From contig JACTVC010000054.1 of assembly GCA_018417955.1 (NCBI GenBank), positions 62,001 to 126,000 of the forward strand: a stretch of 64,000 nt of DNA. Direction: 5' to 3'. Source of the DNA: Laccaria trichodermophora. Taxonomy: Eukaryota; Basidiomycota; Agaricomycetes; Agaricales; Hydnangiaceae. The notes below the pieces were generated by a model. It was not told where the DNA came from and searched no databases. It was given only the letters and a program-made list of their open reading frames with translations. The position numbers and the translations under genes are program-made. Each line of letters opens with the position of its first letter. The stretch's first letter is position 1. Below are positions 41,167 through 51,846 of this stretch, piece after piece.

Positions 41167-42125
41167 TTACACATCCAGCCTATGGCCAACCACCTCTTTC
41201 CATTCTACCACAACACCCTCGACTTTGTTCTTTAGGAGAAGAGCAAGGATCAGCTGAGAGACATTGTGGGCAATGTTAACAGAGGTAGAGCCAGGCCGGA
41301 CACCAATCCAGATCACAACAGGGCCAAGACTGCCGTTCTCCTCATCCCCAGGCAGGCCACGTTTGAAGAAGCGAACGATGCCAGTAGAGACCAGCTGGAC
41401 CTCATTTGCCTTGATGATGTCACGAACCTGGGGACCAATAGTATCCCAGACCTTATACAGAGGGGTATCAAAGGCTCCATGGACAGACTTGGCAGGGACG
41501 CAACTGAATTGTTTGGGGAATGGCGTGGTGAGAGCATCAGAACGGTACACAAGTTCCGGGCAGTCATCGTTTCCAGTAATTCCATTATAATAGTGCATCC
41601 GTTCATAGGCATCGGGACCATGCTCAGAAACAAGGGTCACCTCGCTGGTGACGGTGAGAGCGGGGAAATTTGGGGTCATTGACGAGTCACTGAAAGTACG
41701 GGAACTGGGCAAGGGCGGCGAGCTAGGGTGCCTGTATAGCTGGCCATGGAGGCTGGCGCACTGAAGAGCGAACAGGGAAGGTTCTGGACAGAGGGTGGTG
41801 AGTCTGATATAGATGCGGAAGATAGCAAAAGAACTCACTGAAAAGGTCTGGACGTTTTCTCATGATATCAAGTGCTTGCGCGGCGGCTTTGGGGACTCCT
41901 ATATGGAATATGGTAAGCATGACATGGACTTTGTAGTTGGTAGACAGCAAAAAGAGGAAGCAAGAAAGCGAGAAGGATGGCACCAGCAAACAACGCCAGA
42001 AACCCTGCCATTGTAAGAGATGAAGAGACTCACCTTCACCAAGGACGCCAATGTTGTTCAGTTCATCATCAGAGAACGGGAAAGCTTCAAAAAGGTCAGT
42101 CTGGAATGGACACAGGAAAAGTGAC
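41167..42125 (-). pseudogene. Truncated member of an expanded basidiomycete protein family
   Basis: Exons on the minus strand read FPFSDDELNNIGVLGE (about 42035-42085), then VPKAAAQALDIMRKRPDLF (about 41845-41905), then a long exon from about 41790 with ERMHYYNGITGNDDCPELV, VHGAFDTPLYKVWDTIGP and GSLGPVVIWIGVRPGSTS, ending VVEWKEVVGHRLDV-stop at 41167. I recall longer proteins with this start from many Agaricomycetes, where roughly as much again follows; that part is absent here, so the gene looks truncated at its 3' end. The function is not known to me. The first ATG could not be fixed. Confidence 0.5.
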
Positions 42126-42129
42126 GAGG

Positions 42130-43025
42130 CACACCAGGGGAATCCATAGTAGAGTTGTGATGTCCGTGGTACTTAGTTCCGTGAGAAACTTTATATCTAT
42201 TTGCTCCATTGGCGTCGTCCGAGTGACTGCGGTGAAGCCCCTTTCTAGCCTACTTAGTGTCCTCAGAAACAGCTTGATGATCTAAGCTAGGGTGATTTTT
42301 GGGAAGAGATTTTCGCCAGGTCACAGGGCCTCCTAATCGTTTAGCGCGCAAGCGCCGCGATCTTGCCATTCACCTCGTCCTTTGCGACGGCTGCCCTCTC
42401 GGTCACCTTGGATTTACTTCACCTGTCAAACGGTGCCGTCTGCAAGAATCCCAGCGAACTCATCTCGACATTGTCATCCTCATCAACAGGTAGCACGGCA
42501 CACGACGAAGGCGGGGCGGAACCTTTCTGTTTTAAATTGACGTCATCCTCGTGCTCCGACTCACACAAGGGGCAAACACCAGGTAAAGAGGTAGCAAACA
42601 GTAAATAACTATGTTATGGAATGTCTAATTTCCCGGCAATTATTTGTTTCAGTTTCCTCGTGTCAGAACGAGCTTTCAACGACATTAAATCGTTGCCCCA
42701 TCATTGTTGCTGGGGCAAATCAGGGTTAGTCTTTATCTTCCTTCTCCGGCAACAACATTTCCTTTTTATCCCTCCTTTCCACAAAGATCACAAGCAAGAA
42801 AATTTTTATCTTATTTAACTGATCATTTTTGCTACAGATGTTGAATCAAATATTTAACATAGTTATTCCTCCTCTTTACTTTGCAATGAAAGCCATTTGC
42901 CCCTTGTGTCACCTTTACTCCTGCGTCCTCTCGGCCCTCGTCATTATCAATGGGACGAAGCATCCGCTCGATGTTGGGCTGGATGACGATGCCTGTGGAG
43001 AATAGCGGATACGGATACTGTCCCT
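42130..43025. other. Unassigned stretch, possible exon remnant
   Basis: A frame at 42299-42493 reads RLARKRRDLAIHLVLCDGCP and ends in the HLDIVILINR that precedes a possible donor. I cannot connect it to a family or to other exons. The rest shows nothing I can support. Confidence 0.3.
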
Positions 43026-43246
43026 ATGACTTTCGAGAACATCGGATTCTCGCGCCCAGTCGCTCCCCAAACTCCATCAGGTAAGTTCATTGATAGGTGT
43101 TGTTCTTGGCCAAAACAAACAGCTTCTTAGGCCCTCGACTGAAATTTTTGATTTGCGCTGAATGCGATCTTGGGCCCCTCGAATGGTGCGAAGAAGGTGG
43201 CTCTGAATTTTGGTTGGCCTGCTCAAGAGTTGGTTATTGGGGATGA
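43026..43246 (+). pseudogene. Mss4-domain remnant of GNAT-Mss4 gene
   Basis: Contains the last two exons with the intron between them. It reads LICAECDLGPLEWCEEGGSE and ends GYWG-stop at 43244-43246, where the intact gene ends GYQG-stop. The GNAT part and the first Cys pair are missing. Confidence 0.85.
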
Positions 43247-43486
43247 TACGCTCTATCACGACGAACTCTCTCAACCTGTAAATCCACCAAATCACTCCGT
43301 ATGGCAAAAAAGGCTCATCTCAAACGTTGAAACGAGTAGAAATATTTGCTCAGTGTCCCAAGATCCGACCTCCAATCGGCGCAGTCGGGATTACATAATA
43401 ATAGGCTGCGCTATTTCCGCGAAGACATGTTTCTCCTATATTCCCAGCGAATGTCCCTCATAGGACAGCCAAGCTGGTGTCCAACA

Positions 43487-43492
43487 TATATA
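43487..43492 (+). promoter_or_regulatory. TATA box of P-type ATPase gene
   Basis: TATATA in CATATATAGCTGAATACATT, about 56 bp upstream of ATG 43548. Confidence 0.5.
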
Positions 43493-43547
43493 GCTGAATA
43501 CATTTCATTTTCGCCCAAGCTCAAACTTGACGGTCCCGCCCTTTCCA

Positions 43548-46500
43548 ATGCAATCCCCAGCTTTAGATCTTGAATCCCAGAAGGAGCCTCCTGAGAACCT
43601 TGATATCTTTCTTGAGGGTCTACCAAACGGGCTCGACACTGATGCCAACATTCAATCCACTCATCCCCGATTTAAAGGTGGTCGTGACGCTGGGCACCGA
43701 TTGCCGATCGAGTTTCGAACTTTAAGCATACATGTCGACACTCGCGCAACCATCGGGGGAGACAAGGACAAGCCGCGCGCAGCTGCTGTTAAAGGTGGAC
43801 TTTGACAGCCATCGTCTTCTAAATTTACTGACCCCAGCATTCCAGAGCTTGTGTCATTGGACTGGCACAAAATATCGACAGAAGAGGCACTACGGCGCTT
43901 AGGAGTATCTCCCGTGACTGGTTTGGATACGACTCAAGCACAACGCCGGCTCAAGACTGGTGGAAAGAACGTCATCTCGCCTCCTAAAAACAACTACTGC
44001 CGCAAGGTTCTTGAATGGGTCCTCGGTGGGTTCGGAAGTCTTCTTCTGGTGGCCAGTATTATCTGCTTTATTGCTTGGTTAGTAGTCTTACATGTCATCA
44101 CGGTAACACTCTGACTTTCTTGCTAGGAAACCACTTGGTAAACCAAACCCTGAGGTCTCTAACCTCGCACTGGCCGTCGTACTTTTACTGGTTTTGGTTA
44201 TACAAGCTTTTTTCAACGCCTGGCAAGACTTTTCTACCTCTCGAGTCATGTCATCTATCAAGGGCATGCTTCCGTCAGATGTCATGGCACTTCGCAACGC
44301 CGTGCAAGAGAAAATACCAGCGAGTGAATTGGTAACTGGGGATCTAGTGTACATCTCTATGGGCGAGAAGGTTCCGGCCGATCTGAGGTTAATCGAGGTC
44401 AGTATGGATTTGCAATTTGATAGAAGCATCTTGACAGGAGAAGTACGTTCACATCCGTTTTGGATAAATCATCTTTCCTGATCGATTTCTCCCAGAGCGA
44501 AGCTGTTTCTGGAAGAGTTGATATGACTGAAGAGAACTTTCTCGAGGTACGCGCGGTCTAGAGCCGTCTTGAGCTTTCTGACGCTTCATTGCAGACCAAA
44601 AACGTCGCTCTTCAGGGTACTCACTGCGTCAATGGCTCTGGCTTAGGTGTCGTCATACAAACTGGCGACAGAACAGTTTTGTTCGTCTGCACGTCACTCT
44701 GTGTTCGCTTCCAATCTAACGTATCTCAACGCCAGCGGTCTTATTGCAAAGCTTTCGTCCGTGGAAACAAAGGGGTTAACTACTTTGCAGCGCGAGCTCT
44801 TTCGGTTTGTTGGAATTATTGCTGGTATGGCCACTATCGTGGCTACTATCATCGTTATTCTCTGGGCTGCATGGTGTGTCAAGCATTCCTTCACTGCCCT
44901 CTGTGTTTATTCTTAGCAGTTCTCGTCAGGCTTCGAAGGTCATTCCCATCATATATCAATGTTTCAAATCTCTTAATAGATGTTGTTTCTGTGATGGGTA
45001 TGTTGCCCTATCGTTGCCACTACAGTCTACTCACTGCCGCTTTTTTTAGTGGCGTTCATACCCGAAGGATTACCAGTGGCTGTTACACTCTCCCTGGCGA
45101 AGGTCGCTAGTAGGTTAGGCAAACACAGGGTGCTATGCAAGTCTCTCTCAATCGTTGAAACACTGGGTTCAGTGAACGTCTTGTGCTCCGTACGTTCCGT
45201 AACTTTCGCTTCCCTGTCTTGAGATATCATGGTCATTCAGGACAAGACTGGCACGCTTACGCAGAATATAATGCACGTTGAGAACGTGGCGGTCCTTGAC
45301 ATGGTGTTTGACAGCAAAGACTATCCGAGCGCCGTTTCGAGTTCAAGCTCAGATGTTGCTGCGAACCTGTCCCAAATCGTTGCAGCTGCATCTATCTGCA
45401 ACACTGCGGTCTTCGATGCAGGCACAGGGTCAAACGACGAAAAGAAAGAGAGGGTTATTGTCGGTAACTCCACAGGTGGGCATCCTGATCGTATAACGTC
45501 GACATCGTCTAAATTCTGTGCAGATATGGCAATCCTCAAGTTCGCAGATTCCGTCGCTTCTGTGGATGAGACTCGTCATAGATGGGAGGAGGTTTTTAGA
45601 ATGAATTTCAATTCCAAAGTACGTCGCCGTCTCTGTATCTTTTTTTGCCTGCTCAACGTTTGTTGAACAGACAAAGTTTATGCTCATACTGTCCAAGCTT
45701 GCACCCTCGGTCTCGCTTGACGATGGTTTAGTCGCTCCTTTGGCTCCTTGGGACGAATTCACGCCTACTAGTTTCCTCCTCACGTCTAAAGGCGCCCCCG
45801 AGATCCTCTTGCCTCGATGTTCATTTGTCTTGAACCCTGAGGGGGGTGCGCCCATTCCCATAAATCCTTCGATCTGCGAAAAGATATGTGCGATTCAAGA
45901 ACGATGGGCCGGAAACGGTCAACGTGTCCTTCTCCTCGCTCGCAGGATCATCAAAGGCGAATGTCTTACCCACGTCGATCCCCACTCTGAAGAGTTTTCA
46001 GCATTAATCGAGGAGTACCACCGGGATCTTGTTATTGTAGGACTTGTCGGCTTGATCGACCCTCTTAAACCAGACATCAAGGACACGGTTAAGTGAGTCT
46101 TTTTTGCCCCATACATACCAGTTGATCTTGCTGACCTGGGCTTCCAGGATCTGTCGGCGTGCAGGCATCCGTTTCTTCATCATCACGGGTGCGTTGCATC
46201 GATTCACTCAGAACCCAACTCTCAATCCTGTCTTGCAGGTGATCATCCAACCACAGCAGTTTCAATAGCTGGCCAAGCGGGAATTATCACGGATACCACT
46301 ACGGTTCACCATGCCTCCGACCTGGTCGCAGCTGTCGGTAGCAAGGCTCTATCATACGATTCGGAGTCGGATGATCATCCTTTGAAAGGCATCGTCGTCA
46401 CTGGGCCCGAGCTACAGACCCTCGAACCGGCGCAAGTCGAGCAGCTCTGCCAATATGAGGAAATTGTTTTTGCCCGAACCACACCTGAACAGAAATTGCG

Positions 46501-47868
46501 CATCGTTAATGACTTCAAGAGTCGCGGCAATGTTGTAGCGGTGACTGGCGATGGCGTTAATGACGCGCCATCGTTGAAGGCCGCTGACTGTGGAATAGCG
46601 ATGGGCCAAGGTTCTGACGTCGCGAGGGAGGCCGCCGATTTGGTCTTACTGGGCGATTTTTCTTCTATAGTGATTGCTATCGAATTTGGTCAGTCGGGTA
46701 TTATGTCTGCTTGTAATTGCTTCACATAGTTTGTTTGTCAGGTCGGCTTGTCTTTGATAACCTCAAGAAGACCGTGTTGTATCTTCTACCCGCTGGAAGG
46801 TATGTTGCTACGTCGCATTTACCTCTATTGTTCTCACTCTAAACCTCCCTCAGCTTCTCGGAGTTGATGCCTATTTTATTCAATATCCTGTTCGGTCTTC
46901 CTCAAATGCTCAGCAATATACAGTGTGTTTAGATCCTACTCTTCTTGTATGATACAACGGCTTACTTGACCGAGTCGATAGGATGATCATCATTTGTGTT
47001 GCTGTACGTTAACACTCTTACACCCACCATTCGTTTCCCTGATCACACTCCTAGACCGACGTCCTTCCAGCTTTAAGCATGTGCTTGGAGAAACCTGAAA
47101 CAGGGCTGTTACAGCGCAAACCGAGAAACGTCAAGAAAGATAGGCTCGTAAATTGGAAATTGCTTCTACAGGCATATGGTTTCTTGGGTGTGTTGGAAAC
47201 ATTGTGTGCGATGTCTATGTAAGACTCGTCTTGACGCTCGACGTGCCTTTGTTGATTTTGATTGTTTCCATCCAGGTCATTCTGGTACCTCAAGCGACAT
47301 GGTGTCCCATTCTCGACCCTGTTCCTCGGTTTTGGGAACTGGCCTGGGCTTACGAATGAGCTTCTTTTCACTGCGCAGAGTGTCTATTTCTTCACTCTGG
47401 TTATTATGCAATGGGGGTGAGCTTTCGCGCTGATAGCTCGTAGCATAAATATTTACACCCCGCCTCTGCAAGGAACTTGTTTGCGACTCGCGGCAGACGT
47501 CTCAGCATCTTCCAGCATACACCTGCCTCTAATTGGTATGTGTTCCCAGCGGCCGGCATGGCTCTTGTCCTCGCTATCTTCTTCTCCTATGTCTCCTGGT
47601 TGTAAGTTGCTCCTTGCTTTCCTCAGGCAGGAAAGAATCATCAACTCATTACCACCAATTTCATAGTCAAAAGGTGTTTCAAACACGCCCCATCCCTGTG
47701 GAGTACTTCTTCATTCCCATTACCTTTGGCTTGGGTCTCCTATTGTAAGCTCGTTTTTTCGCGAGACGGTCGGTTCTAATGATGCTTTGTTGCTACAGCC
47801 TTGACGAGATGCGCAAATACTTTGTTCGAGCATACCCCGGTAGTTTTATTGATCGCATGGCATGGTAG
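43548..47868 (+). CDS. P-type cation ATPase, Na/K-ATPase-like (type IIC)
   Basis: A membrane pump that uses ATP and forms an aspartyl-phosphate. Visible in order are an N-terminal cation-ATPase region (SLDWHKISTEEALRRLGVS), first membrane pair, actuator domain with GDLVYISMGEKVPADLRL and LTGE|SE across an intron, PEGLPVAVTLSLAKVA (membrane segment 4), LCS|DKTGTLTQN (phosphorylated Asp, split by an intron ending 45240), MAILKFADSV, KGAPEILLPRC, FFIITGDHPTTA, VTGDGVNDAPSLKAADCG (hinge) and C-terminal membrane segments. FFTLVIMQWG and RRLSIFQH near the end resemble animal Na/K-ATPase alpha. All key motifs are intact, and introns are short and numerous. The stop is TAG 47866-47868 after YPGSFIDRMAW. 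The first intron joins AAVK to ELVSLDW. The ion carried cannot be told from sequence alone. Confidence 0.88.
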
Positions 47869-49152
47869 ATTCAGATAAATGCGGTCTTTTCTTTTTTGGC
47901 TGTTGATCACGTGAAGGACAAATATTGTCTAGATTTCTTTTTTGTGGAAGTGACCAGAGGAGCCACGCTTGCCAGTTTGAATTTGTCTCATTTTCCCTAT
48001 ATATCTTCCTGGAACTATCCCGAAAGTCAGAGGACAAACAGCCTGCCAAAGATCAACGTCCCCTTGTTCAGGCTGCGGCCCATGTTATGGTAATGACTAG
48101 AGTAGAGACCTGGCCAAGATCGTTGTTGCTTTTGTGGATTTACCGCCGATTGCGCCAGTATTGCCTGGTATAGGGTTACAATATCAGTTTTTTTGTGCAG
48201 GCCTCGAGGTTCGAAATTGACGTTATTCATACGTCTTGCACAAAGGAGAATCCGCCAATAGAGAATGCTAATGATGATAGTTGTACAAACTATTTGCAAA
48301 CATGACAGCCCAACCAAGAGGCTCGCGGTGGCCAATATGCCGACCAAATTTAACCCGGGATGCTAATCTCGTGGAGGAGCGCTTCGGCTTCAAATAATCT
48401 TGCCCGCTTCGCGTGTCATGTTGACTGCACAGTGCCAGTGCGGCCTAGTCCAGCTAATGAATGGCATTGACACCTTGTGCCTGCTCAAAGCCCCAACCTG
48501 GTATACCGTGTATACATTTCAACGATCCCGCGAATGCTCAAATGGCATCGAATCAAGCCCAAATAACGCGTTGTGGAACCCGCCGACTAGTAAGCCAAGC
48601 CACGAAACTGTATTCGTTATCTTGGCCAAAGCGACGAGACAAGATACTTGCAGAGTTGGAGCCTTGGAGGAGCGTAATAGGGGAGCTGTGGTAGAGGCGA
48701 AGATATGTAGCCACGATAAGACTGGCTGACCAAGAGATGTAGCGGGGAGTGTTGAGGAGGAAGGCTGGCGGAAGAGGATAGGGAGGTTGGAGATGATGAT
48801 CTTGTAAATACACGTAAAGATGGATTTGGAGCCTTGCCGAATGTTTGGTTCTACATATGTGAGTGAGTATCTGCAGGGCACTTAGGACGGTATTACTGGA
48901 GAATCGGGGAATCATGTTGGTTGACAGCACCGAATGCAAAAGAACGACACACTGAATGGGGGCGAGATCAAGAAATCAACACATTTAAGGGCAAGGAAAA
49001 TCCAACGGAGCTTCGAACAAGTTCACCAGAGGGGGAGAGGTAGCACACAGAATCTGTCAAGTTCGCCATATTATTGTGGGTTCCGGTGTCAATCTACAAA
49101 TATCAAAACGTTGAATGATAAAGACGTGGAATTACATGTGAGGCGTGCTATT
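47869..49152. other. Intergenic region with uncertain frames
   Basis: Two minus-strand frames (48027-48347, hydrophobic start MVGILATASLLVGLSCLQIV; 48519-48881) could be parts of a lineage-specific gene, but no domain, intron pattern or start convinces me. Confidence 0.3.
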
Positions 49153-50129
49153 TCATGTATAAAACTTGCGATTTTCATTGATACCGAAGAGCTCCTTTCT
49201 GATCTCTGGTAACATCTGCATACGGATGTGAAGTGATCAGGGTCAAGTGAAAGCTGCTCAAAGGACGAACGTACCCTATCTTCCAATAACCTCAGTCTCT
49301 CATCCAGCGTATTGTCAAGCGTTATCCGTTTCGAACCGCTAATGAGTCTAACGCCACCAGCACTACAAGGTGATCCCATCTAATTAGAAAAGCAACGACG
49401 GAATAAAAACGGGGAACTTGCCCATCATCACTCAAGCTGGCATCTACTTCGTAAGCGATATCCCGCCCACTGATTTCCTTGAACAACTTGGAAGCTGCTT
49501 CCGAAGCTTGCGCAGCCACGACAAGATCTGATTTCCTGACGAGGACTGTGACGCTCGGTTCCATGATCTGCAAGAACGCCTGCAGGATGACGCCCTCTTG
49601 GAACTGCACATATCGGCTTTGTTCAGTCGCCAGGGTTGTGATGGAGCTCCGGGTGGTGGAGAAGAGGTCTTGGAGGTGCTCTTCTCGTCGGTGAAGGAGC
49701 TTTAGCCGGGATTTGTTGGTGAGCGTGGATTGGGCACTGCGTGTTAAATCGTTCATGAGTTCGGTCTGGGTGAGGTTAGTAAACGAAGCGGCAAACTGAC
49801 ATCTTCTGGGCAACCTCAGAACCTTTGCGTTTCTTTTCATACTGAGCGTCGATTGCTTGTTGTTCTTGCTTCACGAGTTTGGCCTTTGGGTAAGTGTAAG
49901 TTGCCGAGGCATTCTTGTTGAAGGCGGCTGCTGGTACATACCTTCTCGATGGCGAACTCTTCGTCGGCTTTCACCCGGATCTCACGAGCTTTCTCGAGAG
50001 CCTCTTGTTTGATAAAGGATACCTTACGGAGCGCCTTAGCTCGAAGGTCTGTGAAAAGGACAATTGTCAACTCACCATCTTGTTCATTTCGCTAAGCACC
50101 TCGTCGTCATTGAGTGGGCGGGACGCCAT
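49153..50129 (-). CDS. VMA4: V-type H+-ATPase subunit E
   Basis: Subunit E is part of the peripheral stalk of the vacuolar proton pump and couples the V1 head to the membrane sector. From ATG 50129 it reads ASRPLNDDEVLSEMNKM, an intron, then SFIKQEALEKAREIRVKADE, matching the conserved N-terminus. The coiled stalk continues with NKSRLKLLHRREEHLQDLF; the C-terminal part shows FQEGVILQAFLQIMEPSVTV, VRKSDLVVAAQASEAASKLF and GGVRLISGSKRITLDNTLDE. After a last intron it ends RKELFGINENRKFYT, with the stop at 49153-49155. Several short introns are present. Length, about 230 residues, fits the family. Nothing odd. Confidence 0.92.
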
Positions 50130-50382
50130 GTCGAACGATGATGATCAGAGTACGCGTTGAGGGTAGTGGTTTGAGGCTTTGAGCCCAGTTTGAGCAAAGT
50201 GATGACACTGATTAGATGCAAACTCGGATGCAATTGCACTTCTGTGGCCATCGGCGACGACCCCAGACTCCGTTTATCTCCCACAGGTTACAATAGCTCT
50301 GGCTAGGGATACAAGTGCTACAGCTTATAGATAAATTGGCCACGGGAATGGGATCCGTATACTTCTCGTCCCAAAGTAATGT

Positions 50383-51186
50383 CTAGTAGTCCTCGGTTTG
50401 CTGGGTCTCCTCATTACGCTTTCGAACATCATTCCATCGTACATGAGCAGGTGCTCCTTGTTGAAAATGCTTCACTGCTAATATCATTTGCTAGGCCGAC
50501 CTCTTGAAAGATATACCCCCTTGACCAGTCCCTAATCCAGTCATTAAGACGGTGTGAATAGTGTTAGCTTCGTCACCATGATGAGCTGTATTCCAATGGT
50601 CAAGTTCAACGAGGAACGTCCACATGGAATTGTAAACAAGGTCCTTATGCCAGCTAACGTCCTCTGGTGTGCGCATGGTCGGAAGAATTGCCATTGCAAA
50701 AGAATTCCACTTGTTTCCGGGATTGCGCGACAGATTGAGGCAAGGGAATAATGGTACATGAACCGGGAGGCGCATAACCACGCCACTTCTTCGAAATGTG
50801 GTCCTGACAGTAATCCGTAAGGCTCCAGATATCGCTGCTGGGTCCCTTAAACTGTTTACTCAATTCTAGGTCAAATCTAGAAACTCAGATGATAGTGAGG
50901 GCATGTGGATGTGTTGACATAATTATATTGAGTACCCGCCGTCCATAATCCCATAGGAGTTCGCGGGGGAAACTATGCAGTCACAGCACAACCGACTTGA
51001 TTCGATATCTTGAAATTTCCCCTCGATGACTTCAAATGGGAATTCGGGATGAGCATAGCAATCCTCAATAGCTTGTATCCATGCGGCGCATAAGGAAGGA
51101 AGGGCAGGCCCTTGTTTTCTAGGTCGGGGTGGAGGGGCTATGAGGACGAACTTCAGGGAAGGGATGCAACAGGATGCAACTGACAA
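50383..51186 (-). CDS. Macro-domain protein with early TAG
   Basis: Macro domains bind ADP-ribose. The minus strand reads SLKFVLIAPPPRPRKQGP, then CDCIVSPANSYGIMDGGYS (the macro signature), an intron (about 50877-50935), FDLELSKQFKGPSSDIWSL, GYAPPGSCTIIPLP, MRTPEDVSWHKDLVYNSMW and VLMTGLGTGQGGIS (second phosphate-binding loop). A TAG follows KRSA near 50494. Beyond it the same frame continues QMILAVKHFQQGAP to a second stop at 50383-50385, and the family normally continues this way (AVKHF). The TAG therefore probably replaces a CAG and removes the last three dozen residues; an intron is an alternative. The true start upstream of 51186 was not found (no ATG in that frame). Confidence 0.72.
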
Positions 51187-51846
51187 AACTTCGAACTCCG
51201 CTTATGTAATTATCGAGGGAGGCGCCGCTGCGAGATTGTGCAACGGAATTTCAAGGCAAGAATTGAGGTCCAGGAAAGCACATCACGATCACCTGTTCGT
51301 TCGAGTCTAGAAGAATACTGAGTTGGGAACGAATGTGGAAGAAAACACAGATTCCACAGTGACACGAATCATGCAGGAGGGAATTGAACCCCGATGGGTC
51401 GACCATGCACTTTGTCAACATGCCAAGCCGACTCGACCGGTCGACCCACTACCCATTAATGCATGTTTCAAACATGCAGATGGCAATTGTTTAGCGGCTT
51501 TCGAAGTACTTAGTTGCGAAACAGGCATACAATCCGATGCAAGCTCTCAAACGCCACATTTTTTTGCGTAGGTAGGTATGTCATGTAAAGATTGTGCGTG
51601 TATGATATCTATCGTCAGAATACTACATACTTGTGTAATAGTCCGGAGTGTATATCGTCAAAGTCGTGGGCTAGGTACTAATTACTAGTCCATGGATCAT
51701 CATCTAAGTTCTATATCGAGAATAACATTGAAAACAAGACAAAGCGTATCGTATCACAGCAGTTCGAGTGCAAACAAGATCATCGGCGAGATCAGGTAGA
51801 GCAGCACATCCTTGGGCAATGGGGAGTTGAGATTGGAGCCAGCCCT
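51187..51846. other. Intergenic region
   Basis: No supported gene. A tRNA-like B-box motif near 51380 was considered and rejected. Confidence 0.35.

Larger units (their letters stand above)
43026..45012 (+). repeat. Segmental duplication, right copy
   Basis: Counterpart of 3969-6013 in direct orientation. The left boundary cuts into the Mss4 domain of the GNAT gene; the right boundary is inside an ATPase intron, after which only this copy continues with the ATPase. It keeps more CpG sites than the left copy. Confidence 0.9.

Noticed and set aside
42299..42493. Short frame as a gene
   Set aside because: Only one possible exon with no partner and no known domain.
6014..43025. Giant cargo transposon (Starship-like)
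   Set aside because: The only tyrosine recombinase is the one of the YR retrotransposon. No captain-type gene at an edge and no short terminal duplication were seen; the borders are a 2 kb duplication instead.
48027..48347. Hydrophobic minus-strand frame as a membrane protein
   Set aside because: Single frame without recognisable domain, splice structure or support from a neighbour; kept only as an intergenic note.
51365..51450. tRNA-like segment with GGTTCAATTCC on the minus strand
   Set aside because: The B-box is good, but no convincing A-box, acceptor pairing or anticodon stem could be folded.
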